This document shows positions 24,026 to 32,854 of a DNA stretch of 58,293 nucleotides, piece by piece. The stretch comes from Terripilifer ovatus (GTDB taxonomy: Bacteria > Pseudomonadota > Alphaproteobacteria > Rhizobiales > Beijerinckiaceae), in the NCBI GenBank assembly GCA_029222685.1, contig JARHVB010000081.1:603-58895 (forward strand), given 5' to 3'. The notes below the pieces were generated by a model. That model did no database searches and was not told where the DNA came from. It saw only the letters and a program-made list of their open reading frames with translations. The number at the start of each line of letters is the position of its first letter. The first letter of the stretch is position 1. A program made the translations under genes and the position numbers.

Positions 24026-24991
24026 TTATTGAGGTGTGAGATTGGCAAGTTTGGTCACGTTGCGCCAGTATTCCATATCGTCGATGAGCCGCCTGCGGAC
24101 GTAGTCGCGATCCCCGATCAGTGGATCGGCGCCTTGCGAGCGTAGAAAATCCTTCGTCTCCGGCATGGCAGTGATCTGGTTGAACCAGCCGGCGAGCTTG
24201 CCGGAAATCTCAGGCGGCATATTGGCCGGGACGAAGACGCCCCACCATGGCGCGACGACGACGGTTTTCAGGCCGGATTCCTGCATGGTCGGAATGTCAG
24301 GCGCTGCTGACGGCCGTCGCGTGCCGGTGGTCGCCAGAATCTTGATCCGGCCGGCATGCTGCTGGCCGAGCAGATACATCACGTCGCCGAAAGCAAAATC
24401 AACCTGTTGCGCCGCCACATCCGAAATGGCTGCTCCGGTCGACTTGTAGGTCACCTGCGTCACGTCGAGATTGGCTTCCTTCAGGTAAAGCACCGTCGAG
24501 GCAATCGCCGACGTCACCGCCCAGCCATAGGTCGATTTCGGCCCCTTGTTTCTCAGATAGGCCGTGAGTTCCGGGACGTCCTTCACCGGCGTCTTCGGAT
24601 TGACGGCCAACGCAAACACCAACTCGGCGACCGATGTCACCGGTTCGATATCGCGCAAGGTATCGAACGGCAGATTCTTGTAGATGGCCGGGCTCGCTGC
24701 CAGGCCTGCCGCGCCGCCGAACAGGACCGTGTAACCATCCGGCTTGGATTTCGCAATCGCCTCGCTCGCAAGGTTGCCCGCAGCACCCGGCTTGTTGTCG
24801 ACGATGATCGTTCCGCCCGACAGTTCGGCGAGCTTCTGGGTGAACCAGCGGCACATGATGTCGGCGCCACTGCCTGCCGGAAACCCGAGGATGACCTTGA
24901 TCGGGCGGTCCGGATATTCGGCTCTTGCGGGCGCAGCGGCGAGAACGAGAGCGGCGAGACTCAGCGGCATCAGGCGGCGAAGCGCGAACAT
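24026..24991 (-). CDS. TctC/Bug-family periplasmic substrate-binding protein
   Basis: A 321-residue Bug protein: signal peptide at residues 1-25 (ending APARA), mature start EYPDRPIKVILGFPAGSGAD, then VDNKPGAAGNLASEAIAKSKPDGYT and the C-terminal domain with domain-swapping helices. The family binds carboxylates, amides or aromatics for tripartite tricarboxylate transporters. No tctA or tctB membrane gene is near, so it is an orphan. ATG 24991 follows GGGGAGGGAAAC. It lies 20 bases before the oxidoreductase and 77 bases after the acyl-CoA dehydrogenase. Confidence 0.92.
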   Translation of the reverse strand: MFALRRLMPLSLAALVLAAAPARAEYPDRPIKVILGFPAGSGADIMCRWFTQKLAELSGGTIIVDNKPGAAGNLASEAIAKSKPDGYTVLFGGAAGLAASPAIYKNLPFDTLRDIEPVTSVAELVFALAVNPKTPVKDVPELTAYLRNKGPKSTYGWAVTSAIASTVLYLKEANLDVTQVTYKSTGAAISDVAAQQVDFAFGDVMYLLGQQHAGRIKILATTGTRRPSAAPDIPTMQESGLKTVVVAPWWGVFVPANMPPEISGKLAGWFNQITAMPETKDFLRSQGADPLIGDRDYVRRRLIDDMEYWRNVTKLANLTPQ

Positions 24992-25068
24992 GTTTCCCTC
25001 CCCGATCTTGCGGCGCACTGTTGCGCGCGCTCATGACATTAGAGCATTTTCGTGCGCAACAAGCTACG

Positions 25069-26223
25069 TCAACGTGCCGCCTTCAGCCCCATCAATCCGG
25101 CGATCAGATTGCGCTGCGTCTGCGAGGTGCCCGCTGCAATGGTAGCGCTGCGGGAGTCGCGGAAGAAGCGCTGCATGTCGTATTCGCCCACCAGTCCATA
25201 GGCGCCCATGATCTGCACGCCCATATTGGCGACCTTCACATAGACCTCCGAAGCGAACAGCTTCGCCATGGTGATTTCCTTCAGCGCGTCCTTGCCGCTG
25301 GCAACGAGCCAGACGGCGCGCCACATCAGCATGGTGGCTGCATCCACTTCCGTCGCCATGTCGGCGATCATGTGGGAGATCGCCTGGAACGAGCCGATCG
25401 GCTGGCCGAACTGCACACGCTCCTTGGCGTAGGAAGCGGCAAGATCGACGATCGCCTGCGCCGCGCCGCAGCTTCCCGCCGCCGACACGGCGCGCTCGAT
25501 CTGCAGGCCGCCCATCATGCAGTCCCAGCCGCGGTTCTCGCCGCCGATCAGCCGGTCGGCAGGCACTTCCACGTCCTTGAAGAAGACTTCGTAAGTGCCG
25601 ACGCTGCGGCGGCCCAGCATGTCGAGCTTGCGATAGTCTACGCCGGGCGCATCGTTCTCGATGAGCAACAGCGACAGGCCCTTGCGGTAATGCGCGTCGC
25701 GGTCGGTCTTCACATAAGTGTTCAGCAGCGTGTTCTTGAGGCCGACGCCGGTGTTCCACAGTTTTTGGCCGTTGACGATGTAGCGGTCGCCGTCCTTGCG
25801 GGCAAAGGTCTTGATGTTGCCGACATCCGATCCGGCATCGGGCTCCGAAATGCTGATGGCGAAGCGCACTTCGCCTTCGATCATTTTCGGCAGCCATGTC
25901 TGCAATTGCTCCGGGGTGCCCTTGCGGACGAGATTGAGGCCGCAGAAAATATTGCCACCATAGGCCATGCCGAGATCGGCGCTGACTTTCGAAATCTCAA
26001 AGCTGGCAATGGCGAGATCGATGGCGCTGCCGTTGAGGCCGCCGTATTCTTCGGGAAACGGCAACGCGAGCAGGCCGGCCTTCACCCATTCATCATAGAG
26101 CTCGTAGGGAAACGTCTGCGCCGCTTCGTGCTTGCGCACGAGTTCCGGCGGCGCATGGCGCTGCATCAGCTTGATGATGCTTTCGCGCAGGATCTGCTGT
26201 TCCTCGGTGAAGCTGAAATCCAT
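25069..26223 (-). CDS. acyl-CoA dehydrogenase
   Basis: A 384-residue FAD-dependent acyl-CoA dehydrogenase with the expected N-terminal helical, beta and C-terminal helical domains. The signature AISISEPDAGSDVGN lies in the middle domain, with GGLQIERAVSAAGSCGAAQA and YGLVGEYDMQRFFRDSR near the C-terminus. It introduces a 2,3 double bond in an acyl-CoA and passes electrons to ETF. The start follows GGGGAGGAAACACAGG. It is 24 bases downstream of the NDP-forming acyl-CoA synthetase, implying activation followed by oxidation of one substrate. The chain length cannot be predicted. Confidence 0.93.
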   Translation of the reverse strand: MDFSFTEEQQILRESIIKLMQRHAPPELVRKHEAAQTFPYELYDEWVKAGLLALPFPEEYGGLNGSAIDLAIASFEISKVSADLGMAYGGNIFCGLNLVRKGTPEQLQTWLPKMIEGEVRFAISISEPDAGSDVGNIKTFARKDGDRYIVNGQKLWNTGVGLKNTLLNTYVKTDRDAHYRKGLSLLLIENDAPGVDYRKLDMLGRRSVGTYEVFFKDVEVPADRLIGGENRGWDCMMGGLQIERAVSAAGSCGAAQAIVDLAASYAKERVQFGQPIGSFQAISHMIADMATEVDAATMLMWRAVWLVASGKDALKEITMAKLFASEVYVKVANMGVQIMGAYGLVGEYDMQRFFRDSRSATIAAGTSQTQRNLIAGLMGLKAAR

Positions 26224-26247
26224 TCCTGTGTTTCCTCCCCGTATTCT

Positions 26248-28371
26248 TCAGCGCACGACAATCAAGGCATCAAGCGCCAGCGCGCCGTCGCCTTCCGCGT
26301 AAACGACCACTGGATTGACATCGATCTCGGCAATCTCGGGATGCGCGATGGCGAAGGCGCCGAGCTTGGCGGCGATGGTTGCCGCTGCGTGCACGTCGCG
26401 CGCCGGCGATCCGCGAAATGCGCCAAGCAGGGCCGCGCCTTTCAGCCGGCGCAGTTCGCGTTCGATCGCGTCCACGCCAAGGTCGGGCGCGAGCGTCACG
26501 ACATCGTGCAATGCCTCGGTGAAGACGCCGCCGAGGCCAACCACGAGCACTGGTCCCCATTCCGGATCGTTGCGCGCGCCGAAGATGAGTTCGACGCCGC
26601 GCGGCGCCATTTTTTCGACCAGCACGCCGTCGAGCATGAGGCCGGGCCGGGCCTCCGCGATGTTGGACTGGAGCTGCGTCCAGCCATCGACGACATCGCT
26701 TTCCGACTGCAGCGACAGGATGACGCCGCCCGCATCGCTCTTGTGCGCGAGTTCGGTAGCCTGCGCCTTCAGGGCGACGGGGAAGCCGATGCGCGCCGCT
26801 GCCGCCCTGGCATCCTCCAGCGTCGTGACGAATTCCGACGGCGGAATCGGAATGCCTTCGATTTCCAGGATCTTCTTGGCGTCGTGCTCGGCAATGATGC
26901 CGGACAGAAGCTCGTGCTTGGTATCAACCGACCGCTGGTGTGCGGGTGTCGCCGACGTCTGCCCGTAATAGCGCTGCAGGAACGCCAGCGCCCGGAAGCA
27001 GCGCTCCGGCGAGCGGAAGAAGGGCACGTTCAAGGCGCGCAATTCGCTGATCGTTTCCTTCGGCACGTCGGCGTCATCGCCAAGCATGGCGAAGATGACC
27101 GGCTTGGGAAATTTCAGTTCTTTGGCGGCATCGAGAATGGGCTTCACTTTTCGTGGCGCCATCAATGGCGACGACAGGATGCTGGTATAGACAACGCTGC
27201 CGTAGGCATCGTCGGCAAGCAGCGGCTCGAGCGCCTTGCGGTAGAGCAGGGGATCGACGAGCGCTTGCGCCGTCAGGTCGACCGGATTGGTCGGCTGGAT
27301 CAGGTCGGGCGCCAGCGCGCCGATGATGTCACGGGCGGCCTTCGATGGTTGCGGCAGATCGAGGCCGGCCTGCTGACAATAGTCGAGCGTCAGCCCCTTG
27401 TAGGCGCCTGAATCGGTGATCACGGCCGCGCCGCCTTTGAGCGGGTAGGGAAAGCGGATGAACAGTTCCGCGGCGTCGATCAACTGCTCGAGCGTTTCGA
27501 CAACGGCGACGCCGGCGCGCGAAGCCAGCGCGCGCATCACGTCCCAATCACCGCTCATCGCGCCGGTGTGAGTCTGGGCCGCTTCGCGTGCCGCTGCGCT
27601 TCGTCCCGGCGAGAGCAGGACGATGGGCTTGCCGAGATCGCGCGCGCGGCGCGCCAGGGCGAGGAAGCGCTGCGGATCGCGGAACTGCTCGGCGACGAGG
27701 GCGAGAACGTGAGTCGAAGAATCTTCGATCAGAACATCGAGAAAATCTTCCAGTCCGTTGAGTGCTTCATTGCCGGTCGAGGCAGCGATGGACACTGCAA
27801 TGTCATGGCCATGCAGCGCGGCGCGCAGCACCGTCGCCATGGCGCCCGATTGCGACACGATGCCGACCGCGCGGCGGCCGTCGATCGGCACCGGCACGGT
27901 GAGACTGAACGTCATCGCAATGCCGTCGACATAATTGATGTAGCCGAGGCAGTTCGGCCCCTCGATCGCCATGCCGGCGTCAGCCGCGATGCCGGCCAGT
28001 TCGTCCTGCAGCTTGCGGCCATCGTCGCCGAGTTCGGCGAAACCCGCGCCGAAGACGACCGCGCCGCCGACGCCGCGCTCGGCGCAGCCTTTGACGGCGT
28101 CCATCACGCCGGCCTGAGGCACCGCGAGCACGGCGCAATCGACGCCTGTCGGCAGATCGCGCGTCGATTTGAGACAGGGGCGTCCGTCGATCTCCGTGCG
28201 GTTGGGGTTGATGAGGTGAATGTCGCCCTTGTAGCCGAAGCGGACGAGATTGGTGAGCACGCCATTGCCGAGCGCGCCCGGTGTCGGCGAGGCGCCGACG
28301 ATGGCAATGGATTTCGGCCGCAGCAGCCGGCCGATGGCGGCTTGCGTCTTCGCTTTGCTGGTTTCCGTCAT
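26248..28371 (-). CDS. NDP-forming acyl-CoA synthetase (acetate-CoA ligase family)
   Basis: A 707-residue fused alpha-beta enzyme. The CoA-binding domain lies at residues ~10-140 (IAIVGASPTPGALGNGVL), followed by succinyl-CoA ligase-like domains with the likely phosphohistidine in QTHTGAMSGDWDV. The ATP-grasp domain is in the last ~230 residues (KKILEIEGIPIPPSEF, LKAQATELAHKSDAGGV, GLGGVFTEAL). It makes an acyl-CoA from an acid, ATP and CoA with ADP as product. It is the first gene of the minus-strand unit with acyl-CoA dehydrogenase, Bug protein and quinone oxidoreductase. Relatives activate acetate, propionate, aryl acids and feruloyl-type acids, so the substrate stays open. Confidence 0.92.
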   Translation of the reverse strand: MTETSKAKTQAAIGRLLRPKSIAIVGASPTPGALGNGVLTNLVRFGYKGDIHLINPNRTEIDGRPCLKSTRDLPTGVDCAVLAVPQAGVMDAVKGCAERGVGGAVVFGAGFAELGDDGRKLQDELAGIAADAGMAIEGPNCLGYINYVDGIAMTFSLTVPVPIDGRRAVGIVSQSGAMATVLRAALHGHDIAVSIAASTGNEALNGLEDFLDVLIEDSSTHVLALVAEQFRDPQRFLALARRARDLGKPIVLLSPGRSAAAREAAQTHTGAMSGDWDVMRALASRAGVAVVETLEQLIDAAELFIRFPYPLKGGAAVITDSGAYKGLTLDYCQQAGLDLPQPSKAARDIIGALAPDLIQPTNPVDLTAQALVDPLLYRKALEPLLADDAYGSVVYTSILSSPLMAPRKVKPILDAAKELKFPKPVIFAMLGDDADVPKETISELRALNVPFFRSPERCFRALAFLQRYYGQTSATPAHQRSVDTKHELLSGIIAEHDAKKILEIEGIPIPPSEFVTTLEDARAAAARIGFPVALKAQATELAHKSDAGGVILSLQSESDVVDGWTQLQSNIAEARPGLMLDGVLVEKMAPRGVELIFGARNDPEWGPVLVVGLGGVFTEALHDVVTLAPDLGVDAIERELRRLKGAALLGAFRGSPARDVHAAATIAAKLGAFAIAHPEIAEIDVNPVVVYAEGDGALALDALIVVR

Positions 28372-28524
28372 TGGAGATTCGCGCTCTCTGGTTCAGGCAG
28401 GTCGAGCGGGATTTGTCAGTCGCTTCGCTCCCAAATGCCGCTCGTGTTGTCGCGGCAAACCCTACTCAATATCAGGGTTACTGATCAAGCGGCGTTTGCG
28501 GTCATGAAATGAGAAGGATCGCCG

Positions 28525-30006
28525 TCACATGCTGCGCAATGGCAGCGTGATACGAAATGTCGCGCCGGGACCGGCCTCTTCCGGCAACAGAAAAATGGTG
28601 CCGTCGTGGGCGTCGACGATCTCCGCGGCGATGGCGAGGCCCAGTCCAGTGCCGCCGGATCGTGTCGATCCGCGGAAGGCTTCGAACATGGTTGCGCGTG
28701 CGCGCGGCGGAACGCCTGGCCCATTGTCGGCGATCTCGATGGTCACCACGTCCGCTCCGGGTGCGGCGCTGATGCGCACCAGGGGGGCTTCGCCATCATG
28801 CGGTCCGGCGGATTCCAGCGCCTCGATCGAATTGCGGCACAGGTTGAGCAGGACCCTCAGCATCTGCTCCGCATCGACATGGATCACCAGATCCAGCGGC
28901 ACCTGGTTGAGCAGGGCGACACGGCCGCCGCCTTCGGGAGAGACGATCTCCAGCGCCTCGTCGACGAGCGCGCGCAACGCATGGCGCGACATATCGGGCG
29001 CGCGCTCGACGGCGCGGCCATAGGTCAGCGTCGACTGGCAGTAGCTGATGGCGCGGTCCAGCGTGGCGATCAGCTTGGGCCCGACGGACCGGCCGATCGG
29101 GTCTGAAGACGTCGTCAGGCGATCCGACAGCAGTTGTGCCGTCGAGAGAATGTTGCGCAGGTCGTGGTTGATCTTGGCGACGGCAAGACCAAGCGCCGCC
29201 AGATGTTTCTTCTGGCGCAACTCCTCGACCAGGGTCGATTGCATGCTGGCCAGCGCCGTTTCCGCAAGGCCGATCTCGTGCAGGCGTCCCGACGGCTGGA
29301 TGATGCGCGTGGGGTCGTCGGGCTTCTCGCCGAAGCGCATCAGGTTGTCGGTCAGCCGGCGCACCGGGCTGAGAACGAGAAAATGCAGCGACGCAACGGC
29401 AAGTGCCGCCACCATGGCCGACAGCATGAGCGAGAGGATCAGGATGTTGACGGAATAATCCCACATCGCCTTGCGCAGCGGCGTCTCGTCGATCGTGATG
29501 TCGATATATTCGGCGCCCATCGGCGCGTCGCCGACGGCGCTGATCGTGCGTCCTTCCTGGCCGAACAATGTGCGGAAGGCGGCCTTGACCGATTCGAGCG
29601 GCGACGCCGACCGCAGATCGTAACGCTCGTCGATCTTCGGCGGCATGTCGGAGGCGGCGAGCAGGCGGCGGGACGAGGGCCGTTTCAGCGCGATGGATTG
29701 CGCCCCGACGCTGGTCAGAAGATCTTTTTGCAACTGGTCGGGAATCATTTCGTCCGGCGCGGCATCGAGGACGAGCGCGGCGGTATAGGCTGCGCTCAGC
29801 CGGTCGCGCAACCAACCGTTGCGGAAACTGGCGATGGAGGGAACATAGATCGCGATTTCAACGAGCATGATGAAAGCGATCGTCAGCAGCAGGACGCGCG
29901 AGGCCAAGCCGATACGGACCGGGTTCTGGCGGCCGGACGTGCTGGAAACAACGTCGGGCGGAGCCACCACGGCTGGCACTTCGTTCTGTTGAACTCGAGC
30001 GTCCAT
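28525..30006 (-). CDS. sensor histidine kinase
   Basis: A 493-residue membrane kinase. Transmembrane segments are at about residues 36-58 and 186-212, with a ~125-residue periplasmic sensor between. A HAMP-like linker follows, then the dimerisation helix with His281 in KINHDLRNIL and the ATPase domain (NLCRNSIEAL, DNGPGVP, GGTGLGLAIA). No response regulator is encoded nearby, so the partner must be elsewhere. It lies 53 bases downstream of the cysteine-less flavoprotein gene, the third gene of a minus-strand run with TVP38. The sensed signal is unknown. Confidence 0.92.
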   Translation of the reverse strand: MDARVQQNEVPAVVAPPDVVSSTSGRQNPVRIGLASRVLLLTIAFIMLVEIAIYVPSIASFRNGWLRDRLSAAYTAALVLDAAPDEMIPDQLQKDLLTSVGAQSIALKRPSSRRLLAASDMPPKIDERYDLRSASPLESVKAAFRTLFGQEGRTISAVGDAPMGAEYIDITIDETPLRKAMWDYSVNILILSLMLSAMVAALAVASLHFLVLSPVRRLTDNLMRFGEKPDDPTRIIQPSGRLHEIGLAETALASMQSTLVEELRQKKHLAALGLAVAKINHDLRNILSTAQLLSDRLTTSSDPIGRSVGPKLIATLDRAISYCQSTLTYGRAVERAPDMSRHALRALVDEALEIVSPEGGGRVALLNQVPLDLVIHVDAEQMLRVLLNLCRNSIEALESAGPHDGEAPLVRISAAPGADVVTIEIADNGPGVPPRARATMFEAFRGSTRSGGTGLGLAIAAEIVDAHDGTIFLLPEEAGPGATFRITLPLRSM

Positions 30007-30059
30007 GCGTCTGTTTCTACGATCCGGTCAATCTGGGCGGCGTCCGGAGCGGTCGCCGT

Positions 30060-31514
30060 TCACCCCAATTTTCGCAACAATCCAATTACGCTCTGCAGCA
30101 GCGAACTATGCAGCTTTACGGAATAATACATCAGCGACGCCCGTCGCGAGACCTCTGAAAAGCTGGGGTGCGGAACAATCAGGTCAGCCATATCCCCGAT
30201 TTTCAGCTTTTTTGCGATGGCCAATTGCCAGGGCGCGATCAACTCGCTGGCCTGCGGACCGACGATTCCCGCTCCCAGGATCTGCCCGTTCGGCGCAACG
30301 ATGACCTTGATATGGCCGTTCGCGGGGCCGTGGCCGCCGGGTCCCAACGCGGCGCGGGCTTTTTCGGTTTCCGCAAACGGCCAGCGATAGACCATTGTCT
30401 TAAGGCCAAGCTTGCCCGCACCGTCATCCTGCTGCCCGACGACGGCGATTTCGGGGTCGGTATAAAGCGCCTGCGGCACCAGGCCCGGGACGACGGCAGC
30501 GGACTGTCGAAACAGCAGGCTGCGCAGCACCAGGCCGGCTTGATACTGCGCCGCCTGGGCTGATCCGTCCTGCAGGATATTGTTTTGGGCGACATCGCCG
30601 ATGGCATAGACGCGGCGATTGCTCGTCCGCAGATTGGCGCGAACCTTGATGCCGTCGGGACCGAAGGCGATTCCCGCCTGCTCGAGCCCGAGATTGTGAA
30701 CATTGGCGCTGCGGCCGGCCGTGATCAGCAGATGCGATCCGACCACAGTGTCCGTCTGCGCGCCGGACGCGACGATGGCGCGGATGCCCTTGCCGTCCGG
30801 CTCTATCCGTTCAATCTTCACGTTCTGTCGAATCTCGATGCCTTCGCGGGTGAGCGCACCCAGCAGGTGATCGACGAATTCAGGGTCCATATCCGACAGG
30901 ACGGTCCGGGCGTCGAGGACGATGACCTCGCTGCCGAGCCTGCGGAAGGCCTGCGCCAGTTCGAGCCCATGCCTGCTGGCGCCCGCGATGATGAGGCGCT
31001 GCGGCAGTTCGCGCAGGTCGAAGACCGTTTCATTGGTCAGGGCGCGGACATATTCGAGCCCGGCGATTTTGGGCACCGTCGGCGATGATCCCGTGGCAAT
31101 GACAAAGCGGCGTGCCTCGATGCGGACATCGCCGGCGTCCACGGCCTTGCTGGACACGAAGCGGGCGGCGGCGCGCACCACGCGCACATTCATCGCCGTC
31201 AGTCTGGCCTCGCTGACCGCAGGCGCGAGCCCGGCGATCGTGGCACGGATACGCTGCTGCAGAGCGGCCATATCGACCGCGGGCTGCACCGGCGCGAGAC
31301 CGAGATCCTGCGCCGACGTCATGACATGCGCGGCGGAGCCGGCGTTCCGCAGCACCTGCGCCGGCACGCTGCCGTAGTTGAGATCGTCGCCGCCCATCTC
31401 GCCCTTCTCGATGAGCACGACTGCCACGCCGAATGCCGCAGCTCCGGCCGCGACCGCGAAGCCACCGGCGCCGCCGCCGATGATGCAGATGTCGGGCGTA
31501 AGTGTTTCGGTCAT
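30060..31514 (-). CDS. pyridine nucleotide-disulfide oxidoreductase family flavoprotein lacking the redox disulfide
   Basis: A 484-residue two-dinucleotide-binding flavoprotein of the lipoamide dehydrogenase/mercuric reductase family. FAD motifs are IIGGGAGGFAVAAGAAAFG and ATGSSPTVP, the C-terminal FAD segment is YAIGDVAQN, and the dimer-domain HPSFSE matches the catalytic His-Glu motif. Where the family has GGTCLNVGCIPSK, this protein reads GGDDLNYGSVPAQ (residues 41-53): both active-site Cys are replaced, by Asp44 and Ser49. The NAD site is also altered (GASRHGLELA). It should not do dithiol chemistry. It starts 10 bases after the TVP38-family gene; such pairs or fusions are known in other genomes. 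Confidence 0.88.
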   Translation of the reverse strand: MTETLTPDICIIGGGAGGFAVAAGAAAFGVAVVLIEKGEMGGDDLNYGSVPAQVLRNAGSAAHVMTSAQDLGLAPVQPAVDMAALQQRIRATIAGLAPAVSEARLTAMNVRVVRAAARFVSSKAVDAGDVRIEARRFVIATGSSPTVPKIAGLEYVRALTNETVFDLRELPQRLIIAGASRHGLELAQAFRRLGSEVIVLDARTVLSDMDPEFVDHLLGALTREGIEIRQNVKIERIEPDGKGIRAIVASGAQTDTVVGSHLLITAGRSANVHNLGLEQAGIAFGPDGIKVRANLRTSNRRVYAIGDVAQNNILQDGSAQAAQYQAGLVLRSLLFRQSAAVVPGLVPQALYTDPEIAVVGQQDDGAGKLGLKTMVYRWPFAETEKARAALGPGGHGPANGHIKVIVAPNGQILGAGIVGPQASELIAPWQLAIAKKLKIGDMADLIVPHPSFSEVSRRASLMYYSVKLHSSLLQSVIGLLRKLG

Positions 31515-31524
31515 ATCCGTTCCA

Positions 31525-32373
31525 TCACGACTGCCGATCGGCGGCGATCGGCCGGACGCGCACCTTCCAGCGGATCAGCACGGGAAGAAGTGCGAGAACG
31601 CCCAGGGCGCTCAGCGCCAACAGCATTTCGCTTGTGACGAGATGGCGCAGATCGATGTGCATTCTGCAATCCGAGGCTCCAGCCGACACGCAGGCGGTGT
31701 AGGCCCTGCGCTGCGCCACCATAACTGAGTCGAGCCCGGCGCCAGCCAGCGAATAGGCAAGCGTCACCGGCAGCAGTCCGACGGCTGTCACCCAGATGAA
31801 AGTGCGAAGTTTCAGCTCGGCCATTGCCATGGCGGTATTGACCAGGAAAAATGGAAAAGCCGGCGTCAGGCGTAAAAACAGCAGATAGGACACTGCATTT
31901 TTGTGAAAACCGTCTCGAAGCTGGAGCGCCCATCGTCCGCCCCGGCGCATCAGGACGCTGCCCAGCGAGGTGCGCACAATGAGAAAAAAGATGGAACCGC
32001 CGAGCAAGATGGCCGCCAGCGATATCGCGGTCCCGGCAAGGGCGCCGAATAGGAAGCCGCCGGCGATGCTGAAAAGCGCCCCGCCGGGAATGCCCGAGAG
32101 TGCTGCCGCGGCGTAAACCGCGAAAAATGCGGCGACTGACAGAAATGTCCGCTGCGCCACCTGTTCCGCCAGCCAGTCGCGGCTCTCGACCAGGCTTTCG
32201 AGCGACAGAAACCGCGTTGCGCCGCTGGCAATCAGGCCGCCAAGGACGATAAACAGCAGCAAAAGCGGTAAAATGCGCAGGATACGATATCCTCGCCGCG
32301 CCGCCCGGCCGTCTGGCCGGTCTTCTGGCCAAGGCGTCGGCAGTCCTCCTTCGATGGGGTCTTCCCTTGGCAT
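31525..32373 (-). CDS. TVP38/TMEM64 family membrane protein
   Basis: A 282-residue inner-membrane protein. After a ~30-residue hydrophilic N-terminus come about six hydrophobic segments. The SNARE-associated/VTT domain is marked by GIPGGALFSIAGGFLFGALAGT and FLRLTPAFPFFLVNTAMA. The family is related to DedA proteins and linked to lipid scrambling or export functions. It is the promoter-proximal gene of a minus-strand run with the cysteine-less flavoprotein and a histidine kinase. Its start is ~100 bases from the divergent rpmH promoter. Confidence 0.9.
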   Translation of the reverse strand: MPREDPIEGGLPTPWPEDRPDGRAARRGYRILRILPLLLLFIVLGGLIASGATRFLSLESLVESRDWLAEQVAQRTFLSVAAFFAVYAAAALSGIPGGALFSIAGGFLFGALAGTAISLAAILLGGSIFFLIVRTSLGSVLMRRGGRWALQLRDGFHKNAVSYLLFLRLTPAFPFFLVNTAMAMAELKLRTFIWVTAVGLLPVTLAYSLAGAGLDSVMVAQRRAYTACVSAGASDCRMHIDLRHLVTSEMLLALSALGVLALLPVLIRWKVRVRPIAADRQS

Positions 32374-32481
32374 AGTGTCCGATAGCGGATCGGCGCGCGC
32401 AAATCACGCCGAACGGGATTAAATTTCGGTTAGACTACATTTTTTGCCAGCGATTGCCATTGCCGCAAAAGCCCGGTTGAA

Positions 32482-32511
32482 TTGACTTTCCCGAAAACTT
32501 TCCCCTATAAG
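32482..32511 (+). promoter_or_regulatory. candidate housekeeping promoter of rpmH-rnpA-yidC
   Basis: TTGACT (32482-32487) and TATAAG (32506-32511) are spaced by 18 bases, about 175 bases upstream of rpmH. Position and quality fit the strong conserved rpmH promoter. The long leader before the GTG start could carry regulatory structure. Confidence 0.6.
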
Positions 32512-32686
32512 GCCGCACTCGATTTCGGCCGTGCCGACGTCGCTTGTCGGCGTGCGCCTTTTGCGGGAGCTGTTTCCTGCCGGCGGACGTGTCGCCAGCT
32601 GTTTTGGCGGAAGCGGCGCAGACCAGCAATCCGGCTGGCTTTGGCTCAATATGGCCAAGCCGGTCCATAGTAATTGGAGCATACCC

Positions 32687-32821
32687 GTGAAGCGGACTTA
32701 TCAACCCAGCAAAATCGTGCGCAAGCGCCGCCATGGTTTTCGCGCACGCATGGCAACCGTCGGCGGGCGCGCCGTGATCGCCGCTCGTCGCGCGCACGGC
32801 CGCAAGAAGCTTTCGGCCTGA
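32687..32821 (+). CDS. rpmH: 50S ribosomal protein L34
   Basis: A 44-residue L34 with the full family sequence (KRTYQPSKIVRKRRHGFRAR at the start, AHGRKKLSA at the end). The start codon is GTG at 32687, preceded by TTGGAGCATACCC. Non-ATG starts for rpmH are common in alphaproteobacteria. It heads the conserved rpmH-rnpA-yidC-engB block, and rnpA follows 33 bases later. Confidence 0.97.
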   Translation: MKRTYQPSKIVRKRRHGFRARMATVGGRAVIAARRAHGRKKLSA

Positions 32822-32854
32822 ATCTGCACAAATCACGCCGGACAGGCAGGATCG

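Noticed and set aside
24925..27411. 828-codon plus-strand open frame opposite the acyl-CoA genes
   Set aside because: It spans two genuine genes and their spacer on the other strand, and its composition is that of an antisense shadow.
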